Shown: positions 35,658-49,801, counted from the first letter of the stretch. The stretch: DNA of 64,000 nt from Candidatus Roseilinea mizusawaensis (GCA_016841965.1 JAEANN010000054.1:206813-270812); one strand, 5' to 3'. Translations and numbers: made by a program. The notes: generated by a model not told the origin, from the sequence alone.

Positions 35658-37103
35658 TTACTGTAGGGCGACATCGTGCGCGCCGCTTTCGGCCCGGCCC
35701 GCCGCGGTGATCGGGACAAACTCGGCTTTGTCCCACAACTCGGCGATCGTCGCCGCGCCGGCATAGCTCAGACCAGAGCGCAGCCCGCCGACCAGTTGAT
35801 AGACGATGTCTTTCGCCGGCCCGCGCGCCGGCACCATGGCCTCCACACCTTCGGGGACCACTTGCTCCCAGTCGTCGGGATCGACCTCGCGGCCGCGCTC
35901 GATTTCTTGGCGGTCGATGTTGGCTGTCAACGAAGCCATACCGCGCACGACTTTGTAGCGTTGGCCGTTGCGCACGACGCTGGCGCCGGGAGCTTCATCG
36001 GTGCCGGCCAGCAGGCTGCCCAACATCACTGTGCTGGCGCCGGCGGCCAGCGCCTTGGTAATATCCCCAGAGGTGCGGATGCCGCCATCAGCAATGATGG
36101 GCACACCTAGCGCGCGGGCGGCCTCGGCACACTCCATAACAGCCTGAAGTTGCGGCACGCCAAAGCCAGTGACGATGCGGGTAATGCAGATCGAGCCAGC
36201 GCCCACACCCACCTTGACTGCATCGGCTCCGGCTTCCACCATATCGCGCACGCCCTCGGCGGTTGCCACATTGCCGCCAATAATGTCCACTTGCGGGAAG
36301 CGCTGCTTGAGATTGCGCACCATATCTAGCGCATTGTCCGAGTGGCCATGTGCAATATCTACCACCAGCGCGTCGGCGCCGGCGTTCACACAGGCTACTG
36401 CTCGATCCATATCGGAGGGCCGCACGCCAATTGCGGCCGCCACCCGCAAACGCCCGCGGGCGTCTTTGGTGGCGTTGGGCCACTGTTCCAGCTTGGCGAT
36501 ATCCTGAGCGGTGATCAGCCCGCACAGGCGGCCGTGCTCGTCGAGCACCGGCAATTTCTCGATGCGATGCCGATGCAGAATGTCACGTGCTGTCTCGAGG
36601 GTGGTGTCTTCGTCTGCCACAATTAAGCGATCGCGTGGAGTCATCACTTCGACTACAGGGCGGTTGGGATTGCGCTCGAACATCACATCGCGGTTGGTCA
36701 CCAGACCCAACACGTCATCGTGTGGGCCGGTGACGACTAGGCCGCCGATGTGGTGCTCGTCCATACAGGCGCGGGCATCCTGTACAGTGGCGCTGGCCGG
36801 CAGCTTGTAGGGCCGCTCGACCAGGAATCCCTCGGTGCGTTTGACGCGCTGAACTTCGGCTGCCTGGCGCTCGATAGTCATGAAACGATGAATGACGCCC
36901 AGACCGCCCAGCCGCGCCATGGTGCGCGCCATCATCGCTTCGGTCACGGTGTCCATGTTTGACGAGATGATGGGAATGTTCAGCGCAATATTGCGGCTGA
37001 ACCAGGTGCGCGTGTTAACAGCGTGGCGCGAGCGAACGGGCGATCGTTTCGGGACAAGCAACACGTCGTCAAAGGTCAGCGCCGGCTGTTGGCGTAGTTT
37101 CAT
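35658..37103 (-). CDS. guaB: IMP dehydrogenase
   Basis: NAD-dependent oxidation of IMP to XMP, the committed step of GMP synthesis; 481 residues, cytosolic. It starts [20 protein letters not shown]. It carries two CBS domains (about 95-205), the catalytic Cys306 in [17 protein letters not shown], the [12 protein letters not shown] phosphate loop, and a [16 protein letters not shown] tail. Two positions differ from the commonest form: CIT for CTT after the Cys, and a flap reading [10 protein letters not shown] for the usual RGMGSLGAM. These suggest a sub-branch, but the dehydrogenase call is retained. It is transcribed toward aspS. Confidence 0.88.
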   Translation of the reverse strand: MKLRQQPALTFDDVLLVPKRSPVRSRHAVNTRTWFSRNIALNIPIISSNMDTVTEAMMARTMARLGGLGVIHRFMTIERQAAEVQRVKRTEGFLVERPYKLPASATVQDARACMDEHHIGGLVVTGPHDDVLGLVTNRDVMFERNPNRPVVEVMTPRDRLIVADEDTTLETARDILHRHRIEKLPVLDEHGRLCGLITAQDIAKLEQWPNATKDARGRLRVAAAIGVRPSDMDRAVACVNAGADALVVDIAHGHSDNALDMVRNLKQRFPQVDIIGGNVATAEGVRDMVEAGADAVKVGVGAGSICITRIVTGFGVPQLQAVMECAEAARALGVPIIADGGIRTSGDITKALAAGASTVMLGSLLAGTDEAPGASVVRNGQRYKVVRGMASLTANIDRQEIERGREVDPDDWEQVVPEGVEAMVPARGPAKDIVYQLVGGLRSGLSYAGAATIAELWDKAEFVPITAAGRAESGAHDVALQ

Positions 37104-37178
37104 AGATCACTGTCACTCCTTCGCAATTGGATTGGGCCAGGGCGGCCAGCAAGCATTCATGCTAGCATATCGGCTGGT

Positions 37179-37184
37179 TATAAT
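37179..37184 (+). promoter_or_regulatory. Putative -10 box of the penicillin-binding protein gene
   Basis: TATAAT, a perfect consensus hexamer, about 105 nt upstream of the preferred PBP start. No clear -35. The mRNA would have a leader of about 98 nt, or use the upstream in-frame GTG at 37199. Confidence 0.5.
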
Positions 37185-37288
37185 CTCCGCCGCATCGTGT
37201 GTGGCCGGGCTGTGCTCGTCTGGATAGCCGCCCCCTTTGCTGTAAGCCCGGACGCATGCGCGGTTTGAGCGCCGATTCACGCAAGCCT

Positions 37289-40200
37289 ATGAATGCCAAT
37301 CACTTGATTTCCATGCGCCACCACCGGCGGCACAAGTCGCATCACAGCGTGGCTAAAAAGCTGTTGCAAGTGGCGCTGATCGCCGGCATCATTTTTGCCA
37401 TTGTCAGCGTCAGCGTGCCGGCAGCGGCTTTTGCAGCAGCAGCAGCCGTCTACAACGCCTTTACCGCCGATCTGCCCGATCCCTCCCAGATCGTCAAGGT
37501 TCAGAGCGATTTCCAGACCAGCAAACTATACGACCGCACCGGCAAGCTGTTGTACGAGATCATCGATCCCACCGGGGGGGACCGGCAATGGGCACCATTC
37601 GACGAGATCTCGCCGTTTCTGCGTTGCGCCACTGTCGCCAACGAAGACCGTCGTTTCTACGAGACGGAAGGGATCGACATTCGCGGCCTGGCGCGCGCGC
37701 TGGTGAATAATTTGCAGGGTGGCCCCACCCAAGGCGCGTCGAATATCGCGCAGCAATTGGTCAAGAACGTCATCACTCCACCTGAAGAGCGGGCCGGCCC
37801 CAAACGCACGCTTACCGTCAAAGTGCGCGAGGCGTTGCTGGCCATGGAGGTCAGCCGGCGCTACGAGAAGAAAACCTTGCTGGAGTGGTACGTGAACACC
37901 AACTTCTACGGCAACCTGGCGTATGGAATCGAGGCGGCGGCGCGGGTCTACTTTAACAAGAGTGCACGCGACCTGACGCTGGCCGAAGCGGCCATGCTGG
38001 CGCCCATCCCGCAGTTTCCTAAGCTCAACCCTTTCGACAATCCAACCAGCGCCAAAGATCGGCAGGCCATCACGCTGGACGCGATGGTGCAGGCAACACG
38101 CGACAGCGTGCCAGACTGCAACGTGACGCCACAGATGGCGACAGTCGCCAAACGCGAAACGCTCAAGTTGTCGAATCGCCAGGAACGTTTCAATATTCTC
38201 GCCCCGCACTTCTCCGTGTTCGCGCGCGACCGCGCCATCGAGCTGTTGGGCGATCATCTGGGCATTGGCATCGACGCCGCCACACAACTCGTCAACCGGG
38301 GTGGCCTGAAGATCTACACCACGCTCGACCTGGACGCCGACACCGAAATCCGGCGCATGGCCAATGCGCGCATCGCTGCCTTGCAGGCAGAGGGGAAGAA
38401 TGTCAACAACGCCTCGGTCGTGGTGATCAAACCCGATACAGGCGAAGTGATCGCCATGGTGGGCAGCCTGGATTACTTCAATGACGCCATCGACGGCAAA
38501 TTCAACGTAGCGACCGGCTTGCGCCAACCCGGCTCATCGTTCAAGCCGATCGTGTACCTGGAGTTGTTGCGTCAGGGAGGATCGCCGGCCACGCTGTTCT
38601 GGGACGTGCGCACAGCCTTCGATGTGGGCGGGCTGGCGCCTTACACGCCGGAGAACTACGACCGCAAGTACCACGGGCCGGTGCGCATGAGGCAGGCGCT
38701 GGCACGTTCGTACAACATTCCTGCTGTTGATGCCCTGAACCGCGTCGGCATCGGCAATGCGCTGCGCACAGCCCACAAATTGGGCATCAACGACCTGGAC
38801 AAAGGCTTGCAGTTCTATGGGTTGGCGCTGGTGTTGGGCAGCGGCGAGGTCAAGCTGCTGGATATGACCTACGTGTACGCCACCTTTGCGAATGGCGGCT
38901 CGATGATTGGCGCGCCGCGCCCGGCCAATCTAAAACGCGCCGGCTACCGCGACCTGGACCCGGCGGTGATTGTGCGCGTCGAAGACGCCAGGGGCAATGT
39001 GTTGTACCAGTACCAGCCGGCGGTCAATCCCAACCTGCTGGGGCCAAACAGCGCACAATTGACCTATTTGATCACCAGTATGTTGAGCGACCCCCAGGCG
39101 CGCGCAGCGGCGTTCGGGTATCCCAGCGTGCTCGACTTGAGCGGAGGCCGGCCAGCAGCCGTCAAGACCGGCACCACCAACGACAACAAAGATAACTGGA
39201 CGATGGGCTATACCCCCGACTATGTGGTGGGTGTATGGGTCGGCAACACCGACAACAGCCCCATGAACCGCAGCGTCACCGGCCTGACCGGCGCAGCGCC
39301 TATCTGGAACGATGTAATGGAGTACTTGCACCGCGACCGGCCTGTTCAATACTTCGTCCAGCCGCCAGGTCTGCTGGAAATGACCGTGTGTGAGATTGAT
39401 GGCCTGAAGGCAAACGGCGTGTGCCCCGGCGTGCGCGAACTGTTTGTGCCCGGCAGCGAGCCAACCCAGGAGAGCACCCTGGTGCAGAAATTCCCCATCA
39501 ACCGCGAGACGGGCCGGCTGGCCTTGCCCGGCACCCCGCCAGAACTGGTCGAAGAACGCGTGATGTATGTCTTTCCGCCACAGGCGCAAGACTGGTGGAT
39601 GTCGCTCAGCGACGAAGACAAGCAGAAGTATCCCCAGCCGCCGGCTGAGTTTGACCTGCAATACGGTGGCGTGGCGGCAGCCAGTGGCGATGTCGCCATC
39701 ATCTCGCCGGCCAACGGCGGTTACGTCAGCGGCCTGTTGGCAGCCGAGAACGGCGGCAACATCGAAATTCGCGGCAATGCCAAAGGCGGCGACTGGATGT
39801 CCTATCGCATCTCCATCGGCGCCGGCTACGACGTGCCGCCCGAAGGCTGGGTGCAGATCGGCCCTGATCACGGCGAACAGGTGGACAATAACCTGTTGGA
39901 ACTTTGGAACGTGTCCGGTTTCCAGCCGGGCGTGTACAGCATCCGGCTGACCCGCTTCGAGCGCAACGGCACAGCCACCGACGCCGTCGTGCAAGTCACG
40001 CTCGACAACACCGCCCCGACCATCAAACTGATCCAACCCCAGGACAGCGAGTTCTTTGACATCAAGCAGGATGAATGGGTCGATGTGAACGCCCAGGTGC
40101 AAGACGACCACACCATCAGCCGCGTCGAGTTCTTCACGAATAGCGCCCCAGATACGCCCTTTGTGGTTAAGACGGTTGCGCCCTTTAGCGTGAAATGGAC

Positions 40201-40309
40201 CATCCCACGCGGCACGAGCGGCACCGTCGAGTTCTGGGCGGTGGCATACGATGGAGCCGGCAACAAGACCGAAAGCGCGCGGGTCAGAGCAGTGCTCGGC
40301 GTGCGCTAG
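37289..40309 (+). CDS. Class A penicillin-binding protein (PBP1A-type)
   Basis: Bifunctional peptidoglycan glycosyltransferase/transpeptidase of about 1006 residues from MNANHLIS. A His/Arg/Lys-rich cytoplasmic tail and one transmembrane helix (LLQVALIAGIIFAIVSVSV) precede the GT51 domain, with catalytic Glu119 in ANEDRRFYETEGIDIRG. The transpeptidase follows, with Ser416 and Lys419 in GSSFKP, an SYN motif (RSYNIPAVD) and KTGTTNDNKDNW. After about residue 760 comes an unusual extension with two Ig-like segments (VAIISPANGGYVSGLL and PTIKLIQPQDSEFFD) that may bind cell-surface polymers. The start is uncertain: 37199, 37256, 37289 and 37313 are all possible and none has a strong ribosome-binding site. 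Confidence 0.9.
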   Translation: MNANHLISMRHHRRHKSHHSVAKKLLQVALIAGIIFAIVSVSVPAAAFAAAAAVYNAFTADLPDPSQIVKVQSDFQTSKLYDRTGKLLYEIIDPTGGDRQWAPFDEISPFLRCATVANEDRRFYETEGIDIRGLARALVNNLQGGPTQGASNIAQQLVKNVITPPEERAGPKRTLTVKVREALLAMEVSRRYEKKTLLEWYVNTNFYGNLAYGIEAAARVYFNKSARDLTLAEAAMLAPIPQFPKLNPFDNPTSAKDRQAITLDAMVQATRDSVPDCNVTPQMATVAKRETLKLSNRQERFNILAPHFSVFARDRAIELLGDHLGIGIDAATQLVNRGGLKIYTTLDLDADTEIRRMANARIAALQAEGKNVNNASVVVIKPDTGEVIAMVGSLDYFNDAIDGKFNVATGLRQPGSSFKPIVYLELLRQGGSPATLFWDVRTAFDVGGLAPYTPENYDRKYHGPVRMRQALARSYNIPAVDALNRVGIGNALRTAHKLGINDLDKGLQFYGLALVLGSGEVKLLDMTYVYATFANGGSMIGAPRPANLKRAGYRDLDPAVIVRVEDARGNVLYQYQPAVNPNLLGPNSAQLTYLITSMLSDPQARAAAFGYPSVLDLSGGRPAAVKTGTTNDNKDNWTMGYTPDYVVGVWVGNTDNSPMNRSVTGLTGAAPIWNDVMEYLHRDRPVQYFVQPPGLLEMTVCEIDGLKANGVCPGVRELFVPGSEPTQESTLVQKFPINRETGRLALPGTPPELVEERVMYVFPPQAQDWWMSLSDEDKQKYPQPPAEFDLQYGGVAAASGDVAIISPANGGYVSGLLAAENGGNIEIRGNAKGGDWMSYRISIGAGYDVPPEGWVQIGPDHGEQVDNNLLELWNVSGFQPGVYSIRLTRFERNGTATDAVVQVTLDNTAPTIKLIQPQDSEFFDIKQDEWVDVNAQVQDDHTISRVEFFTNSAPDTPFVVKTVAPFSVKWTIPRGTSGTVEFWAVAYDGAGNKTESARVRAVLGVR

Positions 40310-40423
40310 CGCGCCGGGCGGACGATACGCGCGAGGATATGCCTGACGATACGCGCCATGTTTTGCGGTTAATGATGGCCCCCCACCTCGCCGCGAAGGC
40401 GGATCGGCGGATCCGCAATGCAC

Positions 40424-40451
40424 TTGACAAGCATCGGCCTTTGCGTATTCT
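40424..40451 (+). promoter_or_regulatory. Strong sigma-70-like promoter upstream of gltB
   Basis: TTGACA (40424-40429), a 16-nt spacer and TATTCT (40446-40451). It lies about 390 nt before the gltB ATG, predicting a long leader that contains two hairpins and a repeat array. Confidence 0.6.
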
Positions 40452-40507
40452 TGCCCGTTTAATACGCTGGGCTGGCCGAGCCAACAGTACACAGATCACC
40501 CGCGGAT

Positions 40508-40618
40508 AACGGCCAGGACGCCGTTTCCTAGCGTGGCCGTTCGACGCGCCAACATGACGCCGGCCAGGTGTATGCCGAAAGTTGTGTAAATTCTTGGCGC
40601 AAAACGAATCATGCGCCA
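40508..40618 (+). other. Structured gltB leader (two hairpins)
   Basis: AACGGCCA (40508-40515) pairs with TGGCCGTT (40534-40541), continued inward by ACGC/GCG. Further on, TGGCGC (40595-40600) pairs with GCGCCA (40613-40618). No T-run follows either. I see no gene in 40310-40845. The structures could be regulatory, but I cannot match them to a known riboswitch or T-box. Confidence 0.35.
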
Positions 40619-40681
40619 CTTTGATACAAAAATCCAGACACCGCCCGACTTAAGCGGCCAATCTCAAACCAACCGGTCAAC

Positions 40682-40725
40682 GCCATTGCAAGGCCATTGA
40701 CAGGCCATTGACAAGCCATTGACAG
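40682..40725. repeat. Four tandem 11-bp repeats upstream of gltB
   Basis: GCCATTGCAAG, GCCATTGACAG, GCCATTGACAA, GCCATTGACAG follow one another exactly at 40682, 40693, 40704 and 40715. The 11-bp period equals about one helical turn, putting each copy on the same DNA face. Three copies contain TTGACA, but no -10 sits at the right distance. Likely a multimeric regulator site or a mini-satellite. Confidence 0.65.
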
Positions 40726-40845
40726 GCGCGCGTTGGCTGCATCGGCAAGATGCGTGCTGTGGGTAAGCGCGCCAACAGACGCGCAGCAAGTGCAGCAACG
40801 TCGGGCAGCAAGCTGGAATTGGTAGTGGCACCGAAAGGTGGAAAC

Positions 40846-45621
<4,776 letters not shown>

Positions 45622-45634
45622 TCCACCCCAACAC

Positions 45635-45677
45635 AGGGCGCGCGGCGGACTGGACATCCTCGCCCGCCGCGCGCCCT
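45635..45677. terminator. Strong GC hairpin between convergent gltB and GH4 genes
   Basis: AGGGCGCGCGGCGG (45635-45648) pairs perfectly with CCGCCGCGCGCCCT (45664-45677) around a 15-nt loop, 14 nt after the gltB stop. There is no T-run on either strand, so factor-independent termination is not assured, but its place between convergent genes suggests a bidirectional 3' barrier. Confidence 0.55.
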
Positions 45678-45715
45678 ATACGCAACACGCAACACGCGAC
45701 ACGCAGCGCGCCGGC

Positions 45716-47062
45716 CTACGTCAAATACCCCAGCCACTTCTCCTGATAGGCAATCATCGTATTCAGCATCTCCTCGATGCCGTGGTACCGGCTGACAACC
45801 GGGTCTACCAGCAGGGCCTGCAAGGCAAGCGCCTTCGACTTGTGAATCACAGCCTCGGCGGTCAGATCGTGCACGGCAACCTGATTCATCAACAGGCCGG
45901 CAAACCCCTTGGGCAATTCGCCAACAGGCACGCCGCGCAGGCCGTTCTTATCCACAATGGCCGGCACTTCCACTACGATCCAATCAGGCAGATTGGCGAT
46001 CGCACCGTTATTGGGGATATTGACCGCTTCTTCGATGTAGCCGGCGTCGGTCAGAATGCCTTCGATGATTGGCACCACACGTTCGCCCAGGCGCAGCTCG
46101 ATCTTCGGCTCGACATGGGCCAGGTACTCTTTGTAGAAGCGATAAAAGTCGAGGATGCCCTTGTGGTCGGTGACATCGTAGGCCCACTGGATATATTCGC
46201 CGAAGTGGCTGTCGGTGGTGATCGGCAGCAGGCCGAATTTCTCCAGGATGACCTGAAAGACGCGCCGCTCGGGCCAGGCTTCGGTCTGGATAGCGGCGTA
46301 ATCCTCGGCTGTGTCGGGCCACTTGCCGGTCTCCTTGAAGTACTTGTGCACGGCGTCCATCGAGGGCATGGCGGCAAAGAAGGCCGGGGCTTTGGCGCGG
46401 ATGTCGGGATAGGCGTCCTTGCCGCTGTCCTTGTACTTTGCCGACACTACCACGCTGAAATGGTTGAGGCCGGCGGCGCGCACTTCCAATGTCTCGTAGG
46501 GCACGCCCAGAATCTGTGGCAGGAAGCGCGGCAGCGAGGCGATCTCGTGGCACAGGCCAATGAACTTGATGCCGGGGAATGCGCGCGTCACCGTGGTGCA
46601 GATGCGGCTCATCGGGTTGCTGTAGTTGAAGATAGTCGCCTGGGGGCAAATCTTCATGGCGTCGGCGCAGATGTCCAGAATGGGCGGGATGATGCGCAGT
46701 GCGTGGAAGAGGCCGCCCGGCCCACCGTTCTCGCCATACACCTGGCGCACGCCATACTGCTGCGGAATACGCCAATCCTGCTCCCACAACTCGAAGCGAT
46801 TGCCAACTTCAATTGAGTTGATGAGGAAATCTGCGCCTTCAAAAGCCTGGGCGCGATTGGTAGTGGACGACACGGTGAAAGGCAGCTTGTGCGCCTCGAT
46901 GAAGGCCTGGGCGTTCTTTGCCACCACGCCCAGCGAGTCGGGGTTGATGTCGTGCAGGACAATGTGGCTGCCTTCGAGCACGTTGCTCTGGAGGATGTCG
47001 CCGATGGTGCCGTAGCCGAACTGGGCGCTGCCGGCGCCGATGAGGACAATTCGTTGTTGCAT
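45716..47062 (-). CDS. GH4 alpha-glucosidase/alpha-galactosidase
   Basis: NAD- and Mn-dependent glycosidase of family 4, 448 residues, cleaving glycosides by an oxidation-elimination mechanism. The N-terminal NAD loop is VLIGAGSAQFGYG. The metal ligands are Cys171 (GLCHEIASLP) and His201 (GLNHFSVV), and NYSNPMSRICTTV is a family hallmark. MQQRIVLIG is the start because AGGAG precedes it; 18 more codons are open upstream. The long cytosolic enzyme without signal peptide fits intracellular use of imported sugars. Substrate stereochemistry is not determinable. Confidence 0.92.
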   Translation of the reverse strand: MQQRIVLIGAGSAQFGYGTIGDILQSNVLEGSHIVLHDINPDSLGVVAKNAQAFIEAHKLPFTVSSTTNRAQAFEGADFLINSIEVGNRFELWEQDWRIPQQYGVRQVYGENGGPGGLFHALRIIPPILDICADAMKICPQATIFNYSNPMSRICTTVTRAFPGIKFIGLCHEIASLPRFLPQILGVPYETLEVRAAGLNHFSVVVSAKYKDSGKDAYPDIRAKAPAFFAAMPSMDAVHKYFKETGKWPDTAEDYAAIQTEAWPERRVFQVILEKFGLLPITTDSHFGEYIQWAYDVTDHKGILDFYRFYKEYLAHVEPKIELRLGERVVPIIEGILTDAGYIEEAVNIPNNGAIANLPDWIVVEVPAIVDKNGLRGVPVGELPKGFAGLLMNQVAVHDLTAEAVIHKSKALALQALLVDPVVSRYHGIEEMLNTMIAYQEKWLGYLT

Positions 47063-47145
47063 GGAATGCTCCTGATTTGTGAATAATGCAGACTGCCTTG
47101 TTGGAGGATATAGCATTTTGATGTTCAGGCCAAATCGGCGCGCAT

Positions 47146-48711
47146 TTAGATCTCTGGCCGTCTGGGTCGGTATTGCAGCGCCTCGGCCAGATGAACGGTG
47201 GCAATCCGTTCACTGCCGGCCAGATCGGCGATGGTGCGGGCCAGCTTCAGCACACGATGGAAGGCCCGCGCGCTCATCTGCAACTGATTCATAGCAGCCT
47301 TCATCAGGCTACGCCCGGCGTCGTCCAGTTGGCAATGCACCCGCACATCAGCAACGGTCATGTCGGCGTTGCAGGTAGGAACGCGGCCTGGTTCAGCGGC
47401 CTCGGCACAGGCGTGGACAGCAAAGCGCGCCGCCTGCCGATCTCGCGCGGCCTGCACGCGCCGCCGGATGACCTCTGAGGACTCCCCGGCCCGCGCGTCA
47501 GAGAGCTTTTCGTAATCTACCCGCGACACTTCCAGATGGATGTCGATGCGATCGAGCAGGGGGCCGGAGATGCGTTTCTGGTATTGGCTGATGCTGGCCG
47601 GCGAACAGGTGCACGGCTTGACCGGATCGCCATACCATCCGCAGCGACAGGGATTCATCGCCGCGACGAGCTGGAAGCTGGCCGGGAAGGTAAGCGAGCC
47701 GGAGGCGCGGCTGATCGTGACCAGCTTGTCTTCCATCGGCTGGCGCAGCACTTCGAGCGAGCGCGTGTCGAACTCCGGCAGCTCATCCAGAAAAAGCACC
47801 CCGCGATGCGCCAGGCTGACTTCGCCCGGCCTGGGCATTTTGCCGCCGCCGATCAGCCCAGCATGGCTGATGGTATGGTGCGGCGCGCGAAACGGGCGAG
47901 TGGTCACCATCGGGATGCCCGGCGGTAGCATGTCGGCCACGCTGTAGATGCGCGTTACATCCAGCGCCTCTTCGAGCGTCATGTCGGGCAGGATGCCGGG
48001 CAGTGCGCGCGCCAGCATGGTTTTGCCAGAGCCAGGGCTGCCAGACATGAGCACGTTGTGCCCGCCGGCAGCCGCCACCTCCAACGCCCGCTTGGCGACC
48101 TCCTGCCCCTTGATCTCCTTGAAATCCGTGAGGGGGATAGTGGGCAGCAGCGGCGCATGAAATCCGCCCGCTGCGTCGGGCGCCATGACAGGCATCGCAG
48201 TCAGGCCGTTCAACGCGCTCACCAGCTCGGCCAGCGATTGCACGGCAACTACTTCGATGCCGGGAATCAGCGCAGCTTCGGCTGCATCGGCGAGCGGCAC
48301 AAAGATGCGCTTGAAGCCCCGCTCCCGCGCAAAAGCCGTCATCGGCAAGATGCCGCGCACATGTCGGACGCTGCCATCCAACGCCAGCTCGCCAACGACC
48401 AGCGCATCTTGTAGCGCCCCAGTCAATAGTTGCTCAGAAGCGGCCAGCATCCCCAACGCGATGGGCAGGTCATAGGCTGGCCCCATCTTTTTCAGATCGG
48501 CCGGCGCCAGATTGACTGTGACGCGGTTCGATGGGAAATGCAGGCCGGAATTGCGGATGGCAGCCCGCACGCGCTCGGCGCTTTCTTTGACTGCCGCGTC
48601 TGGTAAGCCCACCAATGTGAACGAAGCAAGCCCCCGCCCAGAATCCACTTCAACTTCGACGACAGTTCCTTCCAGACCAATGACAGCGCATGAGAGTACT
48701 TTGGCCAACAT
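47146..48711 (-). CDS. YifB/ComM family Mg-chelatase-like AAA ATPase
   Basis: A 521-residue protein of the ComM/YifB family; ComM is a hexameric helicase aiding branch migration during natural transformation. The N-terminal Lon-protease-like domain starts MLAKVLSCAVIGLEGTVVEVEVDSG. The AAA core has Walker A GSPGSGKTMLARAL and LFLDELPEF as Walker B. The C-terminal MgCI-like segment has CRCGWYGDP..CTCS with four Cys. AAGGTAGAG precedes the chosen ATG; 12 more codons are open upstream. Monocistronic. Confidence 0.92.
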   Translation of the reverse strand: MLAKVLSCAVIGLEGTVVEVEVDSGRGLASFTLVGLPDAAVKESAERVRAAIRNSGLHFPSNRVTVNLAPADLKKMGPAYDLPIALGMLAASEQLLTGALQDALVVGELALDGSVRHVRGILPMTAFARERGFKRIFVPLADAAEAALIPGIEVVAVQSLAELVSALNGLTAMPVMAPDAAGGFHAPLLPTIPLTDFKEIKGQEVAKRALEVAAAGGHNVLMSGSPGSGKTMLARALPGILPDMTLEEALDVTRIYSVADMLPPGIPMVTTRPFRAPHHTISHAGLIGGGKMPRPGEVSLAHRGVLFLDELPEFDTRSLEVLRQPMEDKLVTISRASGSLTFPASFQLVAAMNPCRCGWYGDPVKPCTCSPASISQYQKRISGPLLDRIDIHLEVSRVDYEKLSDARAGESSEVIRRRVQAARDRQAARFAVHACAEAAEPGRVPTCNADMTVADVRVHCQLDDAGRSLMKAAMNQLQMSARAFHRVLKLARTIADLAGSERIATVHLAEALQYRPRRPEI

Positions 48712-48854
48712 AGGCTCTACCTTACTGCCGGTCGCGGCTTTTGACAATCATCGGACGCAGCCACCCTCGTGCTCGCCGTGACACGCTCAACCAACACCGC
48801 GCTGGATCGCATAGAATAGGCTCATCTCAGTTCACAGCTGCATGGAGGTGCACG

Positions 48855-49175
48855 ATGAAAATGATCATGGCAATCGTCCAGGCGGATGACGCGCCAAAAA
48901 TCATGCAGGCACTGATCGAGGCAGGGCATCGCGTCACACGCATTGCCACCGAAGGCGGCTGGCTGCGGCGTGAAAACGTGACTCTGTTGTTGGGCGCAGA
49001 AGATGATAAAGTGAATGACGTGCTTAACGTTCTACAGCGCACAGGCCGGCGTCGCACATCGTACATCAGCGTCCCGCGCGAGATGCCGGGAGCGCTCAAT
49101 GCCCAGGTGATCGATGTGGAGATCGGCGGCGCAACTGTGTTTGTGCTCAACGTCGAACGGTTCGAACACTTCTAG
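48855..49175 (+). CDS. Cyclic-di-AMP receptor (DarA/PstA-like, DUF970)
   Basis: A 106-residue PII-like protein. DarA (PstA) trimers bind cyclic di-AMP in Firmicutes. The family pattern MKMIMAIVQADDAPKIMQALIEAGHRVTRIATEGGWLRR is followed by NVTLLLGAEDDKVNDVL and a C-terminal VFVLNVERFE. GGAGGTG gives a strong ribosome-binding site; TAGAAT (48812-48817) may be the -10. The downstream target is unknown. K+ uptake genes, common c-di-AMP targets, lie 6 kb away but are not linked by operon. Confidence 0.9.
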   Translation: MKMIMAIVQADDAPKIMQALIEAGHRVTRIATEGGWLRRENVTLLLGAEDDKVNDVLNVLQRTGRRRTSYISVPREMPGALNAQVIDVEIGGATVFVLNVERFEHF

Positions 49176-49287
49176 CTGGGTCGAGAATCAGTCATCAGGT
49201 GTTGCGTGTCGGGCGCACCAATCCTCCTGGCGCGCCTCCTGGCCACCCTCAATACACAACACCCAATACGACCTACATCTCACAGCT

Positions 49288-49740
49288 TCACCCCTCAATT
49301 CCCAGCGTCCGATACTCCTCGCTGCTGCGAATAGGGCGCCGCTGAACCGCCGGCGATGGCGCGCGCAGGTTGAAGGCAAAAATCTCGGCATTCAGTTCCT
49401 GAACCACAGCGTCAAACCGGGCGCGAGCGCGCTGCCATTCAGCGTTGATCCACGCTCGCTCAGACAGATCGACCGTCTGGGCGAGCTTCTGTTTTCGCCA
49501 CGCCCACGATCGCGCCAGGGCCGTGCGCGCATCATGCAGCCTCTGGCGTATATGCTTGTCCTGCTCGATCCAGTCGGGCGTCAGCGCCTGCGATTTCAAC
49601 ATGCGCAGCGCAAGCCGCATATCTTCGGGAATGCCGCTCTCATCCTCGAATTCCAACTGACCTTTGCGCGCCAGATGATCGAAGACACCCTGCTGCTGCG
49701 CTTCACGAATTTTGTTTTCGGCCAGCGTGTCAAAATTCAT
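49288..49740 (-). CDS. DUF1992 / DnaJC28-like protein
   Basis: A 150-residue protein with the conserved DUF1992 N-terminus (MNFDTLAENKIREAQQQGVFDHLARKGQLEFED), shared with the mitochondrial DnaJC28 conserved region and bacterial YhdN-like proteins. The middle is a long helix with Trp and Arg residues. No J domain is present. GAGGGG lies upstream; MAMNFDT two codons earlier is an alternative start. Function unknown. Confidence 0.82.
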   Translation of the reverse strand: MNFDTLAENKIREAQQQGVFDHLARKGQLEFEDESGIPEDMRLALRMLKSQALTPDWIEQDKHIRQRLHDARTALARSWAWRKQKLAQTVDLSERAWINAEWQRARARFDAVVQELNAEIFAFNLRAPSPAVQRRPIRSSEEYRTLGIEG

Positions 49741-49775
49741 CGCCATCACCCCTCTGCCTGACATCAATCACTCGC

Positions 49776-49801
49776 CGCTCGCACCCAGCGCTCGCACCCA
49801 G
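49776..49801. repeat. Tandem duplicated 13-mer
   Basis: CGCTCGCACCCAG occurs at 49776-49788 and 49789-49801, with a partial third copy (CGCGAGCACCCATC) following. It lies between the divergent DUF1992 and DtxR genes. The arrangement might be an operator for the DtxR-family repressor, but the sequence is not a known iron or manganese box. Confidence 0.4.

Noticed and set aside
35500..35764. Longer minus-strand frames covering the aspS leader (70-78 codons)
   Set aside because: They begin inside the guaB 3' end and have no domain. Only the final 18 codons from ATG 35608, with their Asn/Asp run and position relative to the hairpins, look meaningful.
40693..40747. TTGACA copies in the 11-bp repeats as gltB promoters
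   Set aside because: No -10-like hexamer lies 15-19 nt downstream of any of the three copies; the TTGACA is better seen as part of the repeat.
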